Source: Sporobolomyces roseus (lineage: Eukaryota > Basidiomycota > Microbotryomycetes > Sporidiobolales > Sporidiobolaceae). Taken from it: a stretch of DNA of 64,000 nucleotides. Position numbers and translations under genes: made by a program. The notes under the pieces are model-generated. The model was not told where the DNA came from and searched no databases. It saw nothing but the letters and a program-made list of their open reading frames with translations. Below are positions 34,363-45,650 of this stretch, one piece after another. The DNA lies in NCBI GenBank assembly GCA_016617785.1, contig JADILM010000004.1:1178001-1242000 (forward strand), in the 5' to 3' direction. Position 1 is the stretch's first letter, and every line of letters starts with the position of its first letter.

Positions 34363-34713
34363 GATTGGATCACGGAGTGGCGGGTGAGTAAAAAGTGGAG
34401 GGGAGGAGAGAGAGAAGAGGGTTTCGTCATTTTTTCGAAACTAAGATTGGATTCTTACACTTCACTCCATTCTGAATAGCTCGCTCTGTGGCTCGTTAAG
34501 TGTTCAATTGGAGTCTCTCGAGATGCAGTCGAGTATCGCTTAGTCACGATAACGAGTCACCTCCCCTGCTGCAGCCTCCTCTTCTCCCTTACAACCCCGG
34601 TCCGACTCCCGCTTCTCTGCCTCTTTCCCTTCACTTGCTTTGAGACTCACAAGCTCTGAGCCTATCTGCTGTTCAGCCTCTATCTATCGCACAACTCTGC
34701 TCGCCCTCGCAAG

Positions 34714-35930
34714 ATGTCAACTCCCCTCCTCCGCACCTCTGCTCCCTCAGAACTCTCCAATCCCGGTCTCGTACTCCTCTGGGGCAACTCACCAAATGGT
34801 TGGAAGATCACCTACGCCTTACAAGGATTGAAGGAATCGGGTCAAATCCCAGATTATACGGTCGTTCAGGTATTCTTGCAAAAAGACGAACAGTTTCAAG
34901 AGTGGTTCGTCAAGTTGAACCCGAATAGTGAGTACTACTACTTCTTCACGAGAGGGAGGTTAGTATAGGGAGGAAATGCAGGTGCTGAGTTAGGGTTGAC
35001 TGCTTCGTTTCTCCCCCTTTTCCCCACTCTGTCCTTGCTCTACCGAGTGAATAGGTAAAATGCCAGTACTCATCGTTAATCGACAAGATAAACCACCTCT
35101 CTACATCTTCGAGGTGAGTTCCATCGCTCTTCACGACCAGTCTCCAAAACCTGAACCTGTAGGCGTTGGTTGGACTCACAGAGCGGCGCGATCCTTCAAT
35201 ATCTCGCTAGAGTCTACGATAAGCAATACCTCTATACGTTTGAGGACGACGATTTGTTCCAGGAGATGATCAATTGGATCCATCTCTGTCAGGCAAATTT
35301 GGGTCCTCAACAAGGTAAGAGCTTTCACTTGCTTCTCTGTCAATTCGAGGGCTGACCTGGGGTTCTCAAACGTTTGTAGGTCAACTCAATCATTTCTGTA
35401 GGTCGATTGGAAATTTCAGAGTCATCAACCGACGCCAACTGAAGTCTCCTCTCTTGTCTACAGCTCGTTACACTCAAGTCTCCTGCGCCTACTCTCTTGA
35501 ACGGTATGTCGAGGTCATTCCCGCATCAATCTCAATCGCACTGATGTCTTCAAGATCTTCTTCATACAGTTTCCGTACCGAAGTTCTTCGCCTCTACTCA
35601 GTCTACGAATCTCACCTCTCCACGCGCCCCTTCCTAGTAGGTTCGAAACCTTCCTACGCCGACTTCTGCACGCAACCTTGGATGCGAACTCTCTTCTGGG
35701 CTGGAGAATCAATCGATCAGTTCCCGAATGTCAAGGCTTATGTTGACAGGATCGAGGAAATGGGGTTTGTGAAGAGGGCACTCGAGATTCCGGAGAGGGA
35801 TTTGGTCAGTAGAGTCAAAGGGGATCCGGAGTTGGAGGCGAGGATCATGGAGGGGATGAAGAAAGCGAGAGAGGAGAAAGAGAGGGAGAAGAAAGAAGCG
35901 GTTATGGGGGAGAAGGTTGGAAAGGTATGA
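34714..35930 (+). CDS. Glutathione S-transferase, Ure2-like, first of a tandem pair
   Basis: Six exons (34714-34927, 35055-35113, 35182-35314, 35380-35397, 35464-35503, 35570-35930) give 274 residues. The thioredoxin-like N-terminal domain reads LVLLWGNSPNGWKITYALQG, then KMPVLIVNRQDKPPLYIFES with the conserved cis-Pro and SGAILQYLARVYDK with the glutathione-binding Glu-Ser at a splice junction. The all-helical C-terminal domain includes WIHLCQANLGPQQGQLNHF and SKPSYADFCTQPWMRTLFWA. The order matches Ure2p/GstB-type fungal transferases, which conjugate or reduce glutathione adducts in the cytosol. The Lys/Glu-rich tail (KKAREEKEREKKEAVMGEK) is longer than in the second copy. A good intron (gtatga..ttag) directly overlaps the stop; if used, the C-terminus would run into the next gene's promoter. 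Confidence 0.86.
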
Positions 35931-36134
35931 TTGGGAGTCAGCTGGAATAGTACAACTTCGTCTGACGGATTTGCTTGACTGTTAATTAGTTCCCGTATGT
36001 GAGAATCAGAGGGCTTGCGAAAGCGTTGACCGAAACCCCTCGAGATTACGAAATCAGATATTGTCCGAGTTTTCATCTCCGCAATCTTCTCCTCTTCTCC
36101 TCTTTCATTTCACTTCATCACTCCCAGATAGTGT

Positions 36135-37625
36135 ATGAACCCAGCTCGTCGCGTCAGCTCAATCGCTTCACACCTAGCATCCTCTCAAACTCGATCTACC
36201 TCCACTAATTCGTCATCAAGCAACATGTCTCCTTACCCTAATCAAGATGCGCTCAAGAGTGGTCCCAAGGAGCTTCAAAACCCTGGATTGGTTCTCCTCA
36301 CTTCCCAAACTCCTAATGGGTTCGTATAACTTGCTCTTGATTTACCGATTTGAAGTGGAGCCTGACAAGAAGTCGACGTTTGATTGATGAACAGTAACAA
36401 GCCCGCTGCGTATTTGGAAGAGCTTAAAGCGAGTGGTCAAATCGAAGGGTACACTGTCATCCCTATCAAATTGACAGAGGATCAACAGAAGAGCGAATGG
36501 TTCGAAGCTGTCAACCCGAATGTGAGTACGATTCTGAAGCCGTTCCCTCGAGAATGTCAGTTGATCTCGATGCATGAGAAAGGGACGTATTCCTGCTTTG
36601 TTGGACAATCGTGAAGGGAAGAAACCAATTCGAGTTTGGGAATCGTGAGCTCTCTTCCCTCTTCATTCTGCTTCCCAGTTCGCTCTCCGAAGTATACACG
36701 ATCGAGATACTGACCCTGCGATGAGTACATCACAGCGGCTCAATCCTCCAATACTTGGCGAAGACTTACGATCGTAAATTCGAGTTCTGTTTCGAGGATC
36801 CTGACCTCGAGACCGAGATGAACTCGTGGATCATGTTCCAGATGGGAGGAGGGGGGCCCATGCAAGGACAGGCGAATCATTTCTGTAAGTTGCGTCGTCG
36901 TCGCAAAGGAAAGCAAAAAAAACTGAAATCCTTTTTACATGGTTTTAGTCCGTTACGCTCCTGAGAAGATTGAGTATGGAGTCACTCGCTATCAGAACGA
37001 GACCAAGAGGATCTATGGAGTTTATGAGGATCATTTGACGGGGAAGAAGGATGGCGAGAAAAAGGAATGGCTCGTCGGAGGGAAATTCTCGATTGCGGAT
37101 AGTAAGCACCATTTTGATTTGCTCGTAGCTTTCACTCTCGATTGCTGATGACCCTGGATGATAGTGATGAGTCACGGATGGATTAGATGCGCCTCCTGGG
37201 CCGGAATAGACCTCTCGCCATTCCCGTCGCTCAAAGCGTGGGTCGACAAGATCGACGCTCGTCCTGCTATTCAAGAATCTCTCAAAATTCCCGAGCAAGG
37301 TGAGTTGTCTACGCTCTGATGTACCGCTGATTCATTGAATTGCAGCGCGCTGACCCTCGATGCTTTTCGGTTTCTCTGTGAATGAAGACATGGTTACTAG
37401 GGTAAGTTCTCGATGACTTTCTCTTCTTCCGATTCGTTTTGAATGAACTGAAGTACCCTTCGTCTTACTCGTAGATGAAGAACGATCCTTCCCTCGAAGA
37501 AAAGATGCAAAAAGCTTCATCCGTTAGTTCTCGAATCTTCTCCGAGGTCTGTCTGAACTCGCTGACATGACTCACTCGCTCGACAGGCTTGGGTACAAAA
37601 GGGAAACAACGCTCTCAAGAAGTAG
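36135..37625 (+). CDS. Glutathione S-transferase, Ure2-like, second of a tandem pair, possible mitochondrial leader
   Basis: Nine exons (36135-36319, 36395-36521, 36583-36644, 36736-36884, 36949-37101, 37165-37299, 37388-37401, 37475-37522, 37587-37625) give 303 residues from ATG 36135, or 273 from ATG 36225. The fold is as in the neighbour: LVLLTSQTPNGNKPAAYLEE, GRIPALLDNREGKK and SGSILQYLAKTYDR, then GPMQGQANHF and IADMMSHGWIRCASWAGIDL. Four intron positions match the first copy, so they are old tandem duplicates. The 30 residues before the second ATG (MNPARRVSSIASHLASSQTR and on) are basic and Ser-rich with no acids, typical of a mitochondrial presequence. Start choice may therefore give mitochondrial and cytosolic forms. 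The 14-base exon is a micro-exon. Confidence 0.85.
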
Positions 37626-38060
37626 ATCGGAGTCATTGGAATTGCTCGCTTGAAGCAATGGAGTTGGTAAACTGTTCATAGTCGAAACGAAGGAACGAAA
37701 TCGAATCGCTGTTCTCTGTCATGGCGCTCGCTCACATCCGAGATTGAGATGGTGTTGACAACGATGAGGCGTCGATAGCGGATGCTAGCGAAGGTCAAAG
37801 GATAGTACAGACTGAACGATGTTCTTTGCGATAAATCAACCGCGGTTACCGCATTTCGTCCCGCTTGGCACAGTTTCTTAGAGCGCTTTGAACGCGCGCG
37901 GCGAATCGAGTCAACGAGCACTCTTGTGACCGGTTTGCAAGCAGGAAGTCTGCTTACTGCTCCTTGCCCTTGCGAAATTGCGAATCGGGCCTTTTCTTTC
38001 CATTAAATTCTCCTTGTTCCTCTTTCTCCCACTTTCACCTCGTTCACTTCACCAGTCAAG
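37626..38060. promoter_or_regulatory. Intergenic region with paired TTGCGAA motifs before the transporter
   Basis: No gene was seen. Two TTGCGAA motifs nine bases apart (37970-37976 and 37979-37985) lie 75-91 bases upstream of the transporter's start codon, in a region that ends in a pyrimidine-rich leader. Confidence 0.45.
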
Positions 38061-40397
38061 ATGAGCTCTACGATGACTATGGAAGCACCAGCGGCATCGT
38101 CCACTCGCTCCCTCAGACTTAACGGCCCCCCACCTGATCCAGATGAACCTTCAATTTCAGAAGCTAGACCAGAGAAGATGAGGGGAGAATGGATCAAGGA
38201 GGCTTCTTGTGAGTTCACTCTCGCTTGTGTCCTGTCACAGAGAGCTGTAGACTGATGTGAGAGAGTCGTCGGTTCATACTTCTTCTTTCTCGAACAAAAG
38301 GTCACGCTGCGATGGTAAGTCACGTCCCTTGCACCATCGAGGGCACCGGTATAGTACACAAAGAAGGAGAGGATTCCACTGAGAGGAAGAACCGGGACGA
38401 AGGACTGAGGACGGACGGAATTTTCGCGACGAATCAAGGATTCGCACAACGTTTCGATCAAGTTGACCGTCATTCGCACAACGGTTCGATCAAGTTGACA
38501 GTCATTGATCAAGTTCTCCCTTTCGTTGAATAGCTCATAGCGGGATGGAGTGACGCCTCGTCTGGACCCCTTCTCCCTTACATTCAACGATACTATGGCG
38601 TTTCCTATACGGTCGTTTCGATGCTTTTCATCGGTCAAGCAGTCGGTTTCCTCGCTTCGGCTGGGGCGATGTACTACATCGTCGATAGATGGGGCCTCGT
38701 AAGTCTGTTGCTCGAATTGTGCAGAAGTCACGCTGAAATTGACCCCTTGATTGTAGGGGAAAATCATCGCGGCGGGAGCAGCCTTGCAAGCATTCGCATA
38801 TGCTCTGCTCATTCCTGCCTTCCCCTTCCCAGTATTTCCAGTACTTTATGCAGTCTCGGGATTCGGAATGGCAATTCAGGATTCAATGGGTGAGTTCTTC
38901 CCTTTTCGCAATCATGATTTAGCTGAACCCAACTTGAGCTTGTAGCAAACGTCTACGTCGCAACTTTACCGAACGCTGATCGCAAGCTCGGGTTCCTTCA
39001 CGCGTCTTACGGGGTACGTTGCTCCGTCTATCTTCATCGCTTATCGGCGCAAGCTGATGAAGTAGTGGGTGTTGCGTAGCTCGGCGCTGCACTCTGTCCA
39101 CTAGCAGCAACCGCATTCTCTTCGCATTACCCCGATCATTTTACCAAGTTCTGGTCGATCTCTCTAGGAATCGCTCTTCTCAATACCGCAGCACTCCTCT
39201 ACGCTTTCCGATTCAATTACGTCGTCGACACTTCCGAACCTTCAGACGAGATCGCACCTTCTTCACCTCGCGATGAGGTTGCGCTCGAGGCTCAAACTCC
39301 TCCGCTCAACGCAGAGAACTCTTCGATGAAGAGCTTCGGCGCTAGCGCACCTGCGAGTACCTACCCTCCCGAGCTGAGAACGGATGGATTGAGGAAAGTG
39401 CAACCGACGAAGGAGAAGAGTCTGCTCAAACAAGCACTGCTTTCTCGAACGACCATCATTGCTTCGCTTTACATCCTGTTCTAGTGAGTCTCACGCCGTC
39501 ATCCTCTCACGCACCTGCTGAAACTGATCCATTTGAGCTGTCGATAGCGTCGGCTCCGAAGGTGAATCTCGTCTCGTTTTCTCCTTTCGGACGAGAACTG
39601 GCTGATCCTGGTCCGATTGCTTGGCAGTCTCGATTGGTGGATGGATCGTGACATTCCTCATTGACAACAGAGGTGGAGGACCTAGGTTCGTTCAGGCTTC
39701 TTCGACTTCCCCCTGCGCTTTCCTCGCATCGCTAACTTTCTACGTTTCGCTCTTGTAGTGCCGGATACGTCGCGACTGGATTCTGGCTTGGACTGACTGT
39801 CGGTCGAGCGGTATTGAATCCAATCAACCGCCTTGTCGGAGAGAAGAGGGTTGTCTACATTTACCTAGCTCTCGCTCTCGCTCTCGAAGTGAGTGAACTT
39901 TTCTTTGCATTTTCGTTCATTAGCTTACACCACCCGTCATAGTTCGCCGTCTGGTTTGCCGACAGTCTCATCGGGAACGCCGTAGTCAGTGAGTTGAACA
40001 CTTTCGCTGTCGTTTCCGCCCGGAACGCTAATTTTGGGTCTTTCATAGTCGCCATTATCGGGGTTCTGCTCGGACCTTGCTACCCTATCGTTATGAGCAT
40101 GGTCACTAAGCTCTTACCTAAGCGAATGCATGCAGCAAGTATCGGCTTCATCGCGGCTTTTGGTCAGACAGGTGAGTCTAAACTTCGCTTCAGACGACCT
40201 CCATAGTGTGTTTCCTTACGCTTCCTGTCTACTGACGCTGTCTATCGGAAACAGGCTCTGCAATCTTCCCTTTCTGCACCGGAGCTCTCGCCCAAAAGTT
40301 CACTCCCGTTGCTCTACACCCCGTCCTCATCTTCCTATTCGGTATCCAACTCCTTCTTTGGGTACTCATGCCGGACGTTATGCGGAAGAAGGAGTAG
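38061..40397 (+). CDS. Major facilitator superfamily transporter
   Basis: Twelve exons, two of them 14-base micro-exons (38301-38314 and 39548-39561), give 481 residues. The N-terminal half reads CHAAMLIAGWSDASSGPLLP, then a helix, the SMLFIGQAVGFLASAGAMYY helix and DRWGLGKIIAAGAALQAFAY, matching helices 1-3 of the MFS fold. A long polar loop (residues about 220-280, Ser/Glu/Pro-rich) separates the two six-helix bundles. The second half has SIGGWIVTFLIDNRGGG, SAGYVATGFWLGLTVGRAVL (motif-A-like GR) and AVVIAIIGVLLGPCYPIVMS. The pattern fits fungal Bsc6-like or FucP-like MFS proteins; the substrate is unknown. The protein probably sits in the plasma or vacuolar membrane. Intron 2 (38315-38533) is about three times longer than the rest and holds a short tandem repeat. 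Confidence 0.88.
38447..38510. repeat. Short tandem repeat inside transporter intron 2
   Basis: Two imperfect copies, about 30 bases each, of a unit containing CGCACAACG..TTCGATCAAG and TTGAC.GTCATT follow one another. The intron is 219 bases, compared with 50-70 elsewhere in the gene, and the repeat accounts for part of the excess. Confidence 0.6.
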
Positions 40398-40588
40398 AAG
40401 ATGCGACGAGTCTGAACAATGTAGCTTTTGTGGAGTAGAAACGATGAAGCATTCGCTTAATGCTGAAAGTCTCTCGAGGTTCCGCTAGTTCCCTCGTTAG
40501 GAGAGCGCTCGAGTGACACAACGTTCCGACAGTATTCGCTACAACACTAGTTCCCTTCAGATTCCGTTCCAATTAACTTCGATCGATT

Positions 40589-43500
40589 CTATTCCTCCGC
40601 GACCTCTCCGATTTCATCCCGAACAGCTTTCTCGAGTTCCTCTTGTGACGAGAAGAGTTGAGTCAAGATAAAGGTCGAGAATCGCTTGTCTTCCCAGTAA
40701 TCTTGATGAGCTGTCAGAGCATCGATGTATTGATTGATTCTGTTCGAGGGAAACGTCAGATTCGAAGCTCGACATAGATAGAGAGGAGTGTGCGCACCCT
40801 TCAGCAGGTAAGAAGTAATCGACAGTTCCCGATGGATTGAGAGCTTTCATCCTCTTCTCCGCCCTTCCGACCCACTCGAATTCCGCTTTCCCCATTCCGA
40901 ACTTGGGCATCTCCGAAGGCATCCTCTTGTTCCCCGGTCGAGCTTGTTTCGATGCCTCTTGCTTGATCTCGTTTAAACGATTCGTAGTCTCTTTCTTCTG
41001 TTCCTCGGCTTGCTCTTTCGCTTGAGATCCAGTTTGTTTCGATGCGGATTTGGCGGCGGCGGCAGTAGAGCTACCCCATAAAGAAGAGAAATCGAAGATC
41101 TTCGAGACTCGGTAGTAAGCGGAGGACAAGTTCTGAAGAAGCGTTTGATTCGCCGAGGCAATCGGTACTGGCTTGATGAGTTTCGAATAGCGAACCTGTT
41201 CGACTTCGGATTATCAGCAATCTGTATGCGCGAGCAAGAGGGAAGTCAAAACTCACATCCACACAGGGGTTGAGAGCGAAAGCAACAGGATCCGCTTCGT
41301 GATAGATGTTGTAGACAGCTTCGACTGCCATACAACCGTATCGACCAGCTCGATCAAGAGCGATATCCTTCCCGACCTGCTGCGTCCTCTCCTTTCCTGC
41401 TCTTGCGATGAGTTGTCCCTTCCCGAGGTGCTGTAAGGAGAACATCTTCTCAGTCGGACAGAACTGGCAACGACACTGAGAAGGAGGGGAAGCGTACGAG
41501 GAAGAAAGCCAACGGACTGCCAACGAGGAAGAGTGTCCTTGTATCGAAGCAGAAAGCGAGTTCTTTGTCTTGAGCAGCATGGAACGAATCAGCGAGATCG
41601 TTGACTGAATTCGGCTGATTCGATAAGATGTCGGCAGCGATACAGGATCCGAGCGAGTCTGTAGCATATCGGAAGTCTCGTCAGACCAGGCGTGATGCAA
41701 GATTGCGAGAGAAAAGGGAGTGCAGCTCACGAGCGATAATCGAAACTTTTCCTCCAAAGTTTGGATTTCGTTTGCAGAAAAGACGGTAGATTCGATTCGC
41801 CTCTCGCTATAGATACAGCAGAGTCAGCGAATAATTGAAGCGTGTATAAGGGATAAAGCTGAGCTTACAACGACGGCTTTGACCATCTTCTCCTTGTGCT
41901 GATCAAATCGCAAGCAGAACTCAGTAAGAGACAGAAAGCGAGGGAATGAGGAGAGACTCACACCAGGCGAGAGATAGAACGGTACATCGAGGACTAACCC
42001 GGAAACGATCGAACGCAAGAAGGGTACCGAATTCTGAATCTCGATATCTTGAACGGAGAAACGATTCGCAAGATGCTCGTCTGCCGCATCCGCCGATTGA
42101 TCCACTTCCAATCCTAAATCGAGATCGGTCCTCCAGTTGATCGGGATGAACTGAGCTCGCTTGCCGTGAAGGAGGGGAGAGAGGGTGGGAGAAGTCGAGA
42201 GAGTCGTGCAAGCCGATCGGAATTGATTGACGGCGAGAGTAAAGTTGAACGATTCGTATTGTCGTGCAAGGAGCTGACCGACACCGTGAATTACTAGGAC
42301 GAGTTCGTCGACTTCTCCAATCGGTTTTCGTTCTTTGTCTTTCTCCTCCTTGGTCGTCGATGTTGATGGTGCATCTTCCTTCCTTGGTCCTTCCAAAGCG
42401 GCGGCCGTATCGTTCACTGAGTCGATTGATGTCCTTCCCTCTGCCTCTCCATCCGTCGAGTGTCCATCTGTCGAGCTTGCGGTTCCAACGAATCGATTTC
42501 GAAGCGAAGAGAAGAAGCCGCTCGAGGCAGGCTCCGTTTTCGCTTGCGAGGCATTCGAATCGCTCCTCGGTTTCGTTCGATTCTTGCTAGGTGATCTACT
42601 TGAGGTGTTCGCATCCGAGTCGGTATCGGAAGCTGTATGATCACTTGCGACCGAGTTGAGTTGAGATTTCGACGGTTTCTTCTTCTTCTCTGCTTTCTCC
42701 GCTTGTTCTTGAATGTAACTCCTGAAAGCGTCCCATCCTCTCAATACGACCTGACCCCCTCCCAACCCTTTTCCCGAAGACCAGAACGACTTCGATACAC
42801 TAGCTATCATCCCCTTTGAGTAAACTCGTCCTCGATCCTCCCTTTCGAAAATGACCTCGATTCCTAAATCAGCTGAAGCATCCGCTCCGCTTTCATTCTC
42901 CAATCCCAATCCGACGCATAGTCGTTTTTGAGCGTCGGAACCTCCTTTGAGTGCGCTGCTGAACTCGGATTCATACGAGGCGTCCCAAGGTCGAATAGTC
43001 GAATAAGCACGATCGAGGGCGAGGGAGAGGGAAGGGTCGACGGGGTAAGGTTTGAGTTGATGAGAGTGGAGAGAAGCGGTCGAGGAAGGGACGGAGGGAG
43101 GTGCGTAGAACCAATGAGAACGGATAAGTCGAACTTTCGATCCGACCCAGAAGGCAGGGAAGAGTACGGAAGCGGCCAAGTCGACGGTGAAGAGGTTGTC
43201 GAGACCGACTGGTACGAGGTGAGGTGGATCTGGCTCATTCGGATCCTCCGCTATCCGACCTCTCCCATTCTTCTCATCTCTCTTGACATTCGCTTTTGAT
43301 TCCTTCTCGACTTTCTCCTTCTCCTTCAATTCCCTCACTTTCTCCCACCCTTCTTGTAACTTCTTCTCTTCCTCATCTGTAAATGCCCTCCATTCGCTGT
43401 TCGCTACGGGTTTATCCGAGTTGGGCATCGAGGCTGACGGCGCTTCGAGGTCATGCAGCGGTTGTCCTCCATGTAAGAATCGTGTCGAAGGAGGAGGGGG

Positions 43501-43848
43501 AGGTCCACCATCCCGATCGAGTACCGTGACGAGTTCCGAAGGTGACAGAACCGGTTTCTTCCTAGCTTCCTCTGCGAATTTATTCGTTCCTTTCGAAGTT
43601 TCCTTCTCTTTCTCCTTTCCTTCTTTCTCCTTCTCCTTCCCCTTCTCTTTCGTATCCTTCACTTTCTCTTCCTTCCTGACTGATCCCCTTCTAGGTTTAG
43701 GGGTTTCAGGATCCGGGAATCTCGAAGTTGGCGAATCGAAAGGTGAGAGATAACCTAATGCTGCAGCTGGGGTTGGGAGGGCGTCGCGAGAGTCGAGGTC
43801 ATCATCGTTGTGGGTACCAAAGGGTTGGAATGCGAAGTAATCCTCCAT
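40589..43848 (-). CDS. DDHD-domain phospholipase (PA-PLA1 family)
   Basis: Seven exons (41962-43848, 41869-41898, 41731-41806, 41498-41658, 41257-41430, 40798-41195, 40589-40739) give 958 residues. The first 200 residues are Lys/Glu-rich and disordered. The family core begins GLDNLFTVDLAASVLFPAFW. Then come DELVLVIHGVGQLLARQYES (start of the alpha/beta-hydrolase part), INWRTDLDLGLE, and the nucleophile elbow IIAHSLGSCIAADILSNQ (GxSxG-like His-Ser-Leu-Gly-Ser), rebuilt across a splice. The DDHD region has LFLVGSPLAFFLVL and AVYNIYHEADPVAFALNPCV. The homologues YOR022C and PA-PLA1 hydrolyse phosphatidic acid and act at ER, Golgi or mitochondrial membranes. The catalytic Ser is present. The long Ser/Asp linker near residues 415-530 is less conserved. 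Confidence 0.9.
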
Positions 43849-44556
43849 TGTTGAAGCAAGAGTTTCTGGAAAGAGAACAGAAAGAGGCTTGGGAGAGTCA
43901 ATATCTACCTCTGTTCCCTTGTAGTTAGGATCTGAGCGAAAGAGTACTACTGGTCTGCTGATCTAGCTACTCGCTTCCACTGAAAGTTGAAGGAGGCTGT
44001 ACTCACTTGAACCGATTTCAGTTTCAACTTTGTCAGAATTCTTGAGACGATGACAAGTCTAGTGGTCTTGTGGCGATAGGAGACGATCTATAGCTGAAGC
44101 TGAACGAGATACGAAGCGAAGTTTTGAGTGAAGAGGGAGAGAAGAGAAGAGAAGAGAAAGTTCTCGAATCAGGATAGGGGTCAAACGCACTCGAGAAAGG
44201 TCGTCCTTCTTTTCGAAGTTCTCTCAGGATGTCCTTGGGGAGCGCTGTCCAAGGTCTCGCGTTTCGCTAGAATGGTGCAAGGAAGAGACCGCTCGAGAGA
44301 GGCAATATTCTACGAAACTCGATTTCGTTACTTGAATGCTACACAAGCTTGACTGGGCTCGAACTGGGTATCGGAGAGCGGGAAAGTGTACAACACGACA
44401 GAGTGATTATGTAGAGGCGTCGAACTACGGTGACGAGAGCCAGTGCGAGCCTGGGACAGCAGGAATTTGAGATTTCGAAGTGTAGTTTCGACAATGGTGT
44501 CGAATAATGGCAGGAGGTGTGGGAAAATAGGCGACCAAGGTCTGCGCCAGAGCCGA
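43849..44556. other. Intergenic region; no gene seen
   Basis: About 700 bases upstream of the lipase and downstream of the first prefoldin-like gene. Frames are short and without family resemblance. Purine-rich (GAAGAGA) runs occur near 44130-44160. Confidence 0.5.
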
Positions 44557-45188
44557 CTAGGCGGTGTCGTCTGTCACCATCGGCAGTTCAAAGGTATCTG
44601 CTAAAGTCTTCGCGACCTATTTGCGAGCAAGTCGTTTTCAGTACTTGTCCGTTCTCGATCGAAGAAAAGGAGCAAACTCACCAATCGATGCTGTTCTCTC
44701 AGCTTGGCTATCGGGGTTTCGAGATCTGCAATTTTCTCTGGAAAGCCAACGAGACCGATTCAGTCATGGACAATTGAGCGGAATGTGGTGCGGAAAATTC
44801 AGTCGACTCACTCTCGAGTAGAGTTATCCGTTTCTGCGTGAATGCTTGAACTTCGGGGATCGTAAGGTTTAGCCACAGGTCGTCGAAGCCAATGTGAACG
44901 TGGCACATTACATCACGCGTGTCGTCGCTGTTGGAAACGGAAGAAATGAGCGAAATCTCAGCAAGTGAAAGGTCAGAAAAGGCGAGCTCACACGACTCCT
45001 TCAGCAGTGAATCCTGTTCCACTCTCCAACTCGACTGGTAGCTCCATCCTGAACTTGCCTGCCTTTTGGAGGGCAAGGATATTCAGCGATTCTTCATAGA
45101 GAAGTTTATGACGGTCCAATAGTTCCTTGATATCTTCTTGCCGTTTGAGTAGCTCTCTGAGCTCGTTGTGTGAGGGTAAACGGCTCAT
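44557..45188 (-). CDS. UXT-like alpha-class prefoldin, copy 1 of a tandem pair
   Basis: Four exons (44992-45188, 44812-44927, 44682-44737, 44557-44616) give 142 residues, the size of UXT/ART-27. A coiled coil opens the protein (SHNELRELLKRQEDIKELLD). It is followed by the family's beta-hairpin strands ELPVELESGTGFTAEGVV and HVHIGFDDLWLNLTIPEVQA, then FTQKRITLLES and a second coiled coil (KKIADLETPIAKLREQHRLV) ending MVTDDTA. UXT-type prefoldins are subunits of the R2TP/prefoldin-like assembly chaperone. The gene to the right on the same strand is a paralogue with the same exon plan (exons 197/116/56/60 here against 197/110/56/60), so they arose by tandem duplication. Every intron here is GT-AG. 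The assignment rests on the hairpin pattern and the exon logic. Confidence 0.72.
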
Positions 45189-45650
45189 TTGTAGTTGGAG
45201 GAGAGGCAAGAGAGGGAAGAGAAAGGAAGGATAGGGGTTAGAGTTAGAGTTAATTCGATTCCAGCTGCGCTAGGGGGGAAATCTCGAGGTAGAAAAGAGT
45301 CTTCTCTTCGAAACCATTCAGGCTCTATTGCTGGACCTAGACGACGTTGTCGCAGTCTCGAGCCTCGCTACAGTCGTAGAGAAATAGACCGCTCGACAAA
45401 ACAAAAATAAATTTCGCCAAACTCGTTTTTTGCAATGCTTGACTAGCTGGGTGATTCGTGAGAGGTATCAAAGGCAGGCAGGGGTATACGACAATACAAC
45501 GATTCTATTCCGATTATCGATGGACGAGGCCTGTTGCAGTGTAAGGCCAGAATCGTCGATATTCACGAAACGAGCAAGAATCCGTCGCCGAGGCTGGTCG
45601 AAACATCAACGTTGATGGAGTAAAGGTTGCTTGGATCGGGGAGATAATCT
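45189..45650. other. Gap between the two prefoldin-like genes; no gene seen
   Basis: About 460 bases. It serves as promoter for copy 1, whose first 20 upstream bases resemble those of copy 2. No other coding signal was found. Confidence 0.45.
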
